Shown here piece after piece: positions 56,301 through 64,000 of a stretch of 64,000 nucleotides of DNA (its first letter is position 1; each line of letters opens with the position of its first letter). A program made the translations under genes and the position numbers. The stretch comes from Cryptomeria japonica (Eukaryota > Streptophyta > Pinopsida > Cupressales > Cupressaceae), in NCBI RefSeq assembly GCF_030272615.1, contig NC_081406.1:214802997-214866996 (forward strand). The letters run 5' to 3'. The notes below the pieces were generated by a model that saw only the letters and a program-made list of their open reading frames with translations, had not been told where the DNA came from and ran no database searches.

Positions 56301-56683
56301 CCAGTGACTGCATGAATTGCCTCCAACATGATATCATGCATTCTCTCCAGGTACATCTTGTCACCATGGACTCTGCTCAAGATGATCCTAATGTGATCCT
56401 CTGTGAAGTCTTCCAGAAAATACACCGCATTATGGAGTTTCTTCTTCTCTAAGATATTGAACTCCGATTTGATCCTTTTGTCCTTTCCGCAAAATAGACC
56501 TAATTGAGTATGAATGGCTAAGGACCCTAGGTTTTCTGTCTTGCAATCAATATAGTCTAAAATTCCTTCTTCGACTATGACTCCAGCTGGAACTTGTGAC
56601 AAAGCATTATATTTTCCCTTCCTTTGAATAAAACTTTCTGACTCAATAGATGTGCTTGAACTGGTATGAGATGTGGAAGCCAT
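53370..56683 (-). pseudogene. Element IV ORF2: large unknown protein with long Lys/Glu-rich segment
   Basis: ATG 56683 (MASTSHTSSSTSIE). The N-terminal block is homologous to ORF2 of II/III: IRIILSRVHGDKMYLERMHD at residues 98-117 and HAVTGF at 124-129. Then RINSVSTVVVNA and FKFGQLLVGL match RLNSVSSLCIKS and FRFGNLLVC. A basic region (KRSLAKKKLEVTLAKVFERKRK) and helical KNIRRKLLHDLIDYYDE follow. Next is an E/K tract (about 54640-54240) and a Gln-rich helical tail ending MQTKKEVATSLLESWSLSMK. Frame breaks near 56290, 55590, 55005 and 54060; stops scattered. Intact length near 1100 residues. Family unknown; function not assignable. Confidence 0.7.
54240..54640 (-). repeat. Lys/Glu-rich low-complexity coding tract
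   Basis: About 130 codons almost only Glu, Lys, Arg and Asp (EEEKRKKEEEEKRKKEEEE type), one TAG inside. On the DNA it is a CTTCTTCCT-rich pyrimidine strand on plus. The composition suggests a single alpha-helix or flexible charged rod. Long Phe/Ser-rich frames on the plus strand here are shadows. Confidence 0.85.
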
Positions 56684-56940
56684 TGAAGAGTATTTCAAGA
56701 ACACAAAAAATACCTTTCTAACATGAAATTAGGGCTTCCTAATTCTACTTTACTTCACTCTGTGTCAGATGCCAAATCACCGCTTTGAGTTCTCCACTAC
56801 CGCTTGCAAACTATATTTGATTCTCTTTCAAAGCTCTCCAATTTCTCAAAATCTAAGCTCAAATTGCCTTTTCCTCGATCTGCACTTGAAAACTTTTCTT
56901 CACTCAAAAATAGATAGTGAGAAATGATTTGAAAAATGCA

Positions 56941-56946
56941 TTTATA
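56941..56946 (-). promoter_or_regulatory. TATA box upstream of element IV ORF2
   Basis: The minus strand reads ATGTATAAATGC about 258 nt upstream of the ORF2 ATG and downstream of the ORF1 stop. Confidence 0.4.
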
Positions 56947-57125
56947 CATGTCTTTCACCTACATCATTAATGCTCCTATATTAGGGCATAAACCCTAATT
57001 TGCCTTTTTACCGTTTTCGGTCTTCTACCAAGCGACAAGTGTAGCATACCAGTTAAGGTTTTTTATTGGTGTTAACTGGGGGTTCGAAAGAATTTTTCCA
57101 TTTGCTCCCCCTAAGCCTTTGAGGC

Positions 57126-58403
57126 TTAGTTTGCTGGTTCCGATATTTCCACACTAGGTGTAGAAATTGGTTCCTCCTCCAATAATATTGGTTTCTTCTT
57201 CCATGTTTTCTTCATGTCTCCTTGAACTTTTTCAACATCTATTTCTCCTTCCTGAGTGATAGGTATATCATCAGATATACTTTTTTTGCTTCTACAAAAT
57301 CTTGCAATGTGACCCAGTTTGTTGGAGTGATAGCAAACAAGTCCAGGTGCTCTCCAAGGTCCATTGTACATGTTTCCATTCTTCCTTCTACATGTTGCAG
57401 CAGTGTGACCATGACCATGATAGATCATACAACTTTCTCTCCATTCGTTTGCCACTTGATGACCACCACTTCTTGACTGATGATTGAAGACATTAAATCG
57501 GTTGTGGTTCTAGTTCATAAAAGATTCAGGACCAGTTCCTTGGGTCCTCTAAGAATATCTTCCAGTGTTATCCATTACAGACTTGCATTCAAATGCTCTA
57601 TGCCCAAACTTGTTGCATGCATAACAATGACCATTGAACTTATTGGATCTAGGTACATTGTTGATAAAATAAGGAAAATTACTATAGGCTTTGCTCCTAC
57701 ATACATTGGCAATGTGTCCTTCTTTAAGACAGTTAAAGCAAACAGGTTTGAATTTTTGCTTACCTTTTCCTTTGAGTGTCGGTTTCTTCTTTGATGCTTC
57801 ATCATTTGTTCTTGAGGATTCTCCTTCCTCATGTCCAGAAAAACCAAGACCATTGGTATTCTTTGCCGGTCTAGATGACTCAAGCTTTTGCTCTAGCCTG
57901 ACTATACTTTTGCCAAACTTAGCAAGTATTTCCTTTGACTCAAAGAGTTCTTTGGATATAGTAGTGTTTGTCTCCATAAGACTTGCATTTTCAGAGATGG
58001 CAATGTTCAGTTCTCCTTGCATGTCTTCTTTTTCCATTCTACTCTCATGAAGGCAAGCAGTTAGTGCACTAATCTCATGTTTTAACTTGGAGATCTCATG
58101 ATCTCTATCTTTTACCAGATCTTTAGCTTTTCTCTGGTTCTCAAGCTCTTGGCTAAACCGAATAGTCAGTCCTTCCAACTCCTTTCTCAAATTGGAGTTT
58201 GAATCATTCATTTTATTCACTTCAGCAATCATAGCTTCCATGTTAGCTTCATCTTCAGAACTACTTTCAGATAGTTCCATCAGCCTCTTTGCATGTTCTC
58301 TTCTTTTTACTTGAGATGCCTTGTATTTGACCATAAGATCATCATAGGCTTGCTCAGACTTAGTGAGTCGTTGAGTAAGCTCCCTCAAGGTGTATTCCCC
58401 CAT
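57126..58403 (-). pseudogene. Element IV ORF1: gag-like coiled coil with four knuckles
   Basis: ATG 58403 (MGEYTLRELTQRL), the first after the primer site; end at TAA 57128-57126 with two TAG stops (57551-57549 and near 57510). Residues 1-190 are coiled coil (YDDLMVKYKASQ, SESSSEDEANMEAMI). The linker NGLGFSGHEEGESS resembles SIRE-type copia Gag. Knuckles: CFNCLKEGHIANVC, CYACNKFGHRAFEC, CMIYHGHGHTAATC and CYHSNKLGHIARFC. The last two have lost the second Cys (Tyr, Ser). No capsid domain. Expected role: RNA binding and packaging with a helper's Gag. Confidence 0.78.
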
Positions 58404-58439
58404 ATCTCTTTCCAAGTGGTTAAACTTATAGAAAGGTTG

Positions 58440-58451
58440 GCTCTGATACCA
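58440..58451 (-). promoter_or_regulatory. Primer binding site (tRNA-iMet type) of element IV
   Basis: The minus strand reads TGGTATCAGAGC, two bases after the LTR end. Confidence 0.88.
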
Positions 58452-58453
58452 AT

Positions 58454-59628
58454 TGATGAATACTAAGAGGGGGGGTGAATTAGTATGACAAAAATATTTG
58501 CACTAAAACACTTACACAGTCTAAAGATAAACTGGTAAAGCAGTCTGATAATCAAACCAGTTATCACACATACAAACCAAAATGTGAATAAAACATTCAC
58601 CCACAAAAGCAATACAACCATAACACAAGATATTTGATGTGGAAACCCAACTGGGAAAAACCACAGTGAGATGGAACTCACAAGTCACTATCTACAAAAT
58701 AGAAACCAGACCGGTTAATGTCAGACTAGTTAAGGTCTTACAATGTTCTTCACCAAAACAGATCCTGTTAGGAATCTCAATCTTTGTTAGGAGATAAGTC
58801 CGATTAAAGACTACCTTGTTAGAGGATTTTAGATTCACATGTGTGAACCACCTTGTTAGAGGATTTTACAAAGGCTTTGAGGCCTACCCGGTTAAGGGCT
58901 ACTGACTTGTTAAAGATGTGAGTAATCAACAAGTGTTTGATCTATCTACTAGCACAAATTGCTTGGTTAGATCCAGTATTGCTCATAGCTAATGCATTCT
59001 AGCATTACTTCAGTCTCCTCTATCTCTCTCTCAGTTACAACTTGATCTTCTCTGATAAGATGGCTCTCCACTTCCACCTTAAACCCTAGCTCAACATAAA
59101 CCCTATTCACAACTTCTTCAACAACTCAAAAACCCTAGACATGATGTCCTTTTAAAGGAATCTAATTTCATGTCAGTCCAATAGGATTACATTACAATTT
59201 CCTAGGTTCAGTGAATCTAGACATACTCAGTAACATGACACAAGAATCACCGTCAATGTGTTGGCACCATCAAACAATCGGTGGATTGGTAACTCATCAC
59301 AACATGTCAGTTGGTAACTCATCATAGAGTATTACCGGTTTATACAAAATGTCAGTTGTCGGTTTGACAAAAATGAAGATTGGTAAGAATGTGTTGTGCC
59401 GCTTTACTTCCTTGTACCACTTATGATCCGCGAACTGCTTGGGGTCGACATGCCGCTTCAGACCGGGAAACACATTCTGCAAAATCACTACTAGTCTAAA
59501 GACTAGAATACAACATACCAGTTGGAACAAATACTGGTTGAGCATGAGCTCATACATATAAATGGGATCTTAATACAAGTGTGTGTCCATCAATGACAAT
59601 CACAACATAAACATAAAAAATGCCAACA
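58454..59628 (-). repeat. 5' LTR of element IV
   Basis: Same termini as the 3' LTR. One visible length difference is an insertion near 59413-59440 (CCACTTATGATCCGCGAAC). Confidence 0.9.
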
Positions 59629-61528
59629 TTCTATTGTTGTTACTCATGTAGTAATCAGAGGTAGTGGGGATAAGTTATCTTTTAATTTGATACTAGGAGG
59701 TCTGCCAACCTTTCCTTTACCCTTATCTTTGTCCTTTTGATAGGCTTAGGGTTCCTGTACTGTTCCTATTTTTCCTTCTCCACAAGGAATATATCCCATC
59801 CATTTTATGTTTCTTCTGTTACCTCTTTTACTCTTCCTGCCATTAGTGCAATATGCCAGTGTGTAGTAGAGAGTACTGACCGGTTGGCTTTTGCAATTAG
59901 ATTATCTATTTCTTTTGGAGAGTTGACTGGGTAGATAGCAAGTAATTTTTTAATTTTGATTTTCTTGTCAAGTTCTACAACAGATTGTCTTCTTGCTTCT
60001 AGTCTCTTGAATAATTCATCTGGTAGTTCATCTACAACTTCCATCAAAAACTTCTTATAGATATCCTAGTGTAAAATAACATTGTTTTCAACTTGCTCTT
60101 TCTCATCTGCTGATAGTGTATCATATAATTTTTCTATGTTTTTGAGTTTTCCTTCTTCTGTGATTTCATCCAACAGTCTATCAATTGGAGAAATATTCTG
60201 TTGAGTCCTTTTCTTCTTAGGTGTTAGCTTTTTCTTTGGGATTGTCTTCTTTACCGGAGACCTGACTGCTTATTGTTTTTGTCTAGTTCTTCTAGGCGAG
60301 GGTGTGGATACCGGTGAAGGTTGTATTTTCCTTACAACTCTTTTGAATATAGCTGGCATGTCACTCTCTGAAGAAGTTGCTACTGGTGAAAGGTGAGTTT
60401 CTGGTTGTTGAGCCTGTAACTCATCTTAAGTGATACTGGTTTGTTTCAGTACATCTCCTTTTATAGCCTTAGCCTATCTTGAACCTCTCCTCACTATTAC
60501 TTCTACTTTCTTAACTCTCTTCTTAGATTGAATTTGGCTTTCAATGGTCTCAACACTACCAAATATTTCTTCCTTAGGTTCATTTGGTGCTTCCAGAAGT
60601 GCTTTAGCATATGTTTCAATGATGTGGTCATCAGTCTCATAACCCATCTCAGTAACCCAAATTGTTCTTGGGATAACTGCTTCCATCCAAATCTCATCCT
60701 TTTTTATCACAAAACATATATCATCTTTGTATTTGCTTACAATTTTCTATGACAGTCTGACTCTTTTGTTCATTCTGGCCTTTAGTGCTTGAAAATACTC
60801 ATCAATATTCTTTTGTTTGCTTTCACCCATGTTGTTGAACAAGTCTGATAATTGTTTTCCTACAGGTATGTCAAATCTAAGGTTCTTGATACCTATAGCG
60901 GGCACCTGTTTGGTTATGTGTAGCATTAATCATACAAGTAAGTTACCAAATCTAAATGTTCCTTTCTTATCCTTCTTGATCTTCCCTAAATTATCAATCA
61001 ATTCATCCTTTAGCCATTCACATATATCAATTTTTACATTATCCTTGACCATATCATGTGCACTTTTTATGCATAAACTAGAAACTGAGTTAAGTCGATT
61101 TGCATGTGTTGCTTTGTAACCTAAAATCATGCTAACAAATCTCAAATTTATATCAGTCACATCATTAACCCTTAGAGACCTTCTCTCAGATGTTGCACCA
61201 GTTAGGTTTATTACCAAGTCATTTGAGACCTTCTTTGTCTTGTCTGGTTTGTTACTGGTGGAAGGTAACCCTGTTACAACTTTCACAACTTCCTTGGTAA
61301 TTTTATGAATTGAATCTAGCCAAAAGAATTCTCCATGAACCCTGCTCAATACTATCCTTATTACTTCCTTGGGGAATTTTGGAATGTAGAGGATTTTAGT
61401 GAATCCTAGAGTTTCAACAATCTTGTGTTCAAGTTTTACATTTCCAGAGTCATCACATATGACTGATTTGTACATGTTCTTGACTTCTTCATCTCCTAAT
61501 TCTTCTATATGGAAATGGATATAAATTT
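59629..61528 (-). pseudogene. Element III-c ORF2, N-terminal part (first 55 or so residues missing)
   Basis: Begins at KIYIHFHIEELGDEEVKN, cut by the LTR of element V, and carries LSRVHGEFFWLDSIH, VVTGLPSTS, FRFGNLLV, MEAVIPRTIWVTEMGYE and MAGRVKEVTEE. TAG stops lie near 60930, 60473 and 60425. It joins in frame order to 51878 across element IV. Confidence 0.75.
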
Positions 61529-63058
61529 TGATAACTCAATGATGAACAGATAGTACTAACCCAGTACTGAGAGGGCAGGTGAATCAGTACAGACAAAAAT
61601 ACAGTCCTAAACCGGTCTGACAGCAGACACTTCAAATGATTGGCAAATATTGACACCAGTTTCAAACAGAGTGCAACTGGTAAAGCTAAGAATGACTAAG
61701 ACAAGCATTAACTGGTTACTCACTTAGTTTTTCACTCAACTCAAGACTACCCTACCATTTCTCCCTTATGCATAAACAGGTAATCTATCATCAAATTATA
61801 ATAACAGCTAGTTCAACATGTTTTATTGACAGACATAAAACATAGAACCATCATATGCTTGACAGACAATAACAAAGCATCACAAGATAAAAGCATCACA
61901 CATGACACATATTTTTCATGTGAAAACCCAACTGGGAAAAACCATGGTGGAGATGAATACCCACAAGCTATTTTTGAACTCTTTAGAAGTCTTCTCTGTT
62001 AGGAGCCTTGTCCGGTTAGAGACATTACAATAGGTTCTGCTAGGAACCGATCCTATTAGAGATCACCCAGTTAAGGGATGGCTACAATACCCAGTTAAGG
62101 GTTAAACCCTGTTAAAGGTTACCTTGTTAGAGGATTTCAAGACCTCAATAGCTAAAGGATTTTGAACTCAATAGCTTTGAATTACCCTGTTAAAGGATTT
62201 ACAGCAAGCCGGTTAAGGCTACCCTATTAAGGGATTTTCCAACTATTGAGGTGGTTAGAGATCAACAGGTATTACAATGATCTGGTAATAGCACTCAATG
62301 CCAATGCAGATTTGCTTAAGCTCCTCTTCACCTTCTGCACTTACACTCTGCAAGTATCACTTCTCTCATTTTTGGTTTGGCAAGAATCACGTATCCCTTC
62401 TCTTGGATACACACACACAACTTTTGCCAACAACCTCAGAAAGAGACACATCATCAACCTTATAGGAAAATAGATAGGTCGGTAGCATAAACCCTAAACC
62501 GTGAATGTGTTAGGTTAAGGAATTCAAACGGTTCAATCCTGACCATTGAGAACACTTCATTAATTGCAACAATCTTGATCCAATCTCAAGACATTCTCCA
62601 TTGTCCATTTTCATCGATTTTATGGTGGCTGATAACCCATCACACGTTATCACCATTTTACAGACTTCGTACATTCCTGAGGTAGATAGGAACAATCTCC
62701 TTCATGAAAGATCCTTCACGCACACAAGGCTGACGTGGCAACATGATTTGTTCTTCGTTACAATGCTAACTCATCACACAATGTCATTGGTTGAGCCACA
62801 TAGGATTGAAGCACATCAACCAAAAACCCTGAAGTTGAGACTACCAACCGGTAGTCATACAATACTTCCATATGCCAGTTCCCATAACTATATGCCGGTT
62901 CATCATGAACAAACACACCGCTTCACTTTGGCACAAATGCTAGTTCGCAGTGTTATACCAGTTCTCTCATATGCCAGTTCTCACCTCTTTAGCATATTGA
63001 CATCAATGACAACATACAATGTCATTATGTCTTCATACTGGTTCACATAATGCCAACA
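61529..63058 (-). repeat. 3' LTR of element V
   Basis: About 1530 bp. Plus strand starts TGATAACTCAATGATGAACAG and ends TGCCAACA. It has the U5 block near 61915-61960 (AACCCAACTGGGAAAAACCA) and many TTAAGGG and TTAGAGG phrases after it. Confidence 0.75.
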
Positions 63059-63240
63059 ATCTCCCCCTTTGGCATTGATGGCAATATACAAAGATATCTC
63101 TCCATTTCACATCTTCTCCCCCAATTTCTGTAGATATCTTCTTCGCTTCACATCTTCTCCCCCTTTGACAATAATGCCAAAGTGGAGGCACAGGCTGCCC
63201 TATTCCATTATGCTACTCCCCCTATGGAGTAGCATCCTTC
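63059..63240 (-). promoter_or_regulatory. Polypurine tract region of element V
   Basis: Several minus-strand purine tracts: GCCAAAGGGGGAGAT at the LTR edge, then GGGGGAGAAGATG near 63115, AAAGGGGGAGAAGATG near 63160 and AGGGGGAGTAGC near 63225. Confidence 0.65.
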
Positions 63241-63303
63241 AACACATCAATCCTGAAGAAAAATTTGACTATTTTATACCTAACTGATGTGGAGCATATA
63301 CCT

Positions 63304-64000
63304 TTAGTTCACCTCGTGAAAGGGCAGTACCCCTAATTCACCTCTTAAGTACATAAATGTAGTCTTTGGGAGAGGCTTGGTGAATATGTCTGCTAACTGC
63401 TCCCTACTGGAAACATGCTATAGTGCAATTTATTTGTTCTGAACCTTTTCCCTTAAGAAATGATACTTAAGCTCAAAGTGCTAGGTTCTAGAATGTAAAA
63501 TCAGATTCTTGGAGATATTAATTGCACTAGTATTGTCACAAAATATACTTATCGGTTTAGATACAAGAACTTTGAAGCCATTCAATACATGCTTCATCCA
63601 ATTTGTTTGAGTTTAGTTCATGAAAGCTCCAACATACTCTGCTTCCGTTGTAGACTGAGAGATACAACTTTGCTTCTTACTCATCCATGAGACCAGTCTA
63701 CCACTGAGGACGAATGCACCACCAGTTGTGCTCTTCTATTCATCTACATTACCAGCCCAATTAGCATCTATGAATACTTTCAAGTTAAAATCCTTGCTAT
63801 ATGGATACCACAATCCATAGTCAACAGTTCCCTTCAGATACCTAAGAATCTACTTGACTGCAACCAAGTGGAATTCTCTTGGACTTTTATGGAACCTTGC
63901 AGTAATGCCAACTACATGTCCAATATCCAGTCTACTATGCACTACATAATGCAATTTACTACTACATGTGCAATATCCAGTCTACTATGCATTACATAAT
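63304..64000 (-). pseudogene. Element V RNase H (end of copia pol), decayed
   Basis: Reads RYLKGTVDYGLWYP, FIDANWAGNVDE-stop-KSTTGGAFVLSG, LVSWMSKKQSCISQSTTEAEYVGA, IFCDNTSAINISKN, REQLADIFTKPL and HEVN, with TAA at 63306-63304. The three RNase H acidic residues are present (D in FIDANW, E in TEAEY, D in FCDNTS). Several TAG/TGA stops interrupt the frame. RT lies beyond the edge. Confidence 0.88.
63914..64000. repeat. Tandem duplication, period 50 bp, at the window edge
   Basis: ACATGTCCAATATCCAGTCT at 63914 recurs as ACATGTGCAATATCCAGTCT at 63964, with CTATGCAYTACATAAT after each. It lies in the RNase H upstream segment and disrupts the frame. Confidence 0.85.

Larger units (their letters stand above)
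51879..59628 (-). mobile_element. Element IV: second family of non-autonomous copia-like element with ORF1 and ORF2
   Basis: LTRs 51879-53035 (1157 bp) and 58454-59628 (1175 bp) are very similar. iMet-type primer site at 58440-58451; purine tract at about 53036-53051. ORF1 57126-58403 and ORF2 53370-56683; no pol. It is inserted in III-c ORF2. Flanks TTTAG and TTCTA do not make a clear target duplication. The close LTR match suggests it is younger than element I. Confidence 0.85.
49600..61528 (-). mobile_element. Element III-c: sister of III-b, split by element IV and cut by element V
   Basis: 3' LTR 49600-50404 (805 bp), polypurine tract at about 50405-50419, and ORF2 in two pieces (50662-51878 and 59629-61528) separated by element IV. 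The start of ORF2, ORF1 and the 5' LTR should lie beyond element V, outside the window. Confidence 0.8.
61529..64000 (-). mobile_element. Element V: Ty1-copia retrotransposon, 3' part only
   Basis: 3' LTR 61529-63058, polypurine tract, then the end of pol (RNase H) running off the window edge. It is inserted in the ORF2 start of III-c. It is the second pol-bearing copia here besides element I. Confidence 0.85.

Noticed and set aside
53370-56683. ORF2 as an envelope-like gene
   Set aside because: No signal peptide, no membrane segment and no glycoprotein-like Cys pattern; it is charged and helical, and it replaces pol instead of following it.
51874-59633. Target duplication of element IV
   Set aside because: Flanks TTTAG and TTCTA agree too poorly to claim one.

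Overview
The window looks like heterochromatic, retrotransposon-filled nuclear DNA of a seed plant. A conifer or other gymnosperm is my best guess, from the style and length of the LTR elements, but no host gene confirms it. I find no credible intact host gene, tRNA, rRNA or CRISPR array. Nearly all coding sequence is decayed LTR-retrotransposon ORFs, broken by frameshifts and by in-frame stops that are mostly TAG.

Layout. 1-2149 (-): a plant mobile domain (PMD) gene with TATA box, short exon 1, an intron full of minisatellite, and exon 2; it is antisense to a Ty3/gypsy-type 3' LTR at 2588-4079 (+). 4085-18003 (-): element II, a non-autonomous LTR element coding for a gag-like ORF1 and a large unknown ORF2. 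It is split by a copia element I (10139-17367, +) with 1525-bp LTRs and a clear target duplication. 18009-19262 (+): a copia-type 3' LTR. 19710-32391: copies A (-) and B (+) of a second unknown gene family (proteins starting MAPRR), head to head, with repeat arrays carrying CGAA-type motifs. 31698-45340 (-): a Tat-like Ty3/gypsy element T with an extra RNase H upstream of RT. Its integrase is interrupted by element III-b (33467-38835, +), a relative of II. 45341-49599 (-): copy C of the MAPRR family. 49600-61528 (-): element III-c, split by element IV (51879-59628, -), which carries a divergent ORF2 with a long Lys/Glu-rich segment. 61529-64000 (-): copia element V, its LTR and RNase H end.

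How the parts work together. Elements I-V share copia-style signals: an initiator-Met primer site where visible, a G-rich polypurine tract, and LTRs starting TGTTGGC. II, III and IV have no protease, integrase, RT or RNase H, yet keep an ORF1 with coiled coil and four CCHC knuckles plus an ORF2 of about 1100 codons. The simplest reading is that copia elements such as I or V mobilised them in trans. ORF2 has a conserved N-terminal block (LSRVHG about 20 residues before VTGLP or VTGF) in two otherwise diverged families, and a TATA-like box of its own upstream.

The MAPRR gene occurs three times with the same 3' boundary (GAGAACAACA). In copy B it follows a piece of the gypsy T 3' region, so it may lie inside the very long LTR of that gypsy family. 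These two gene families (ORF2 and MAPRR) are the best candidates for undescribed biology here.
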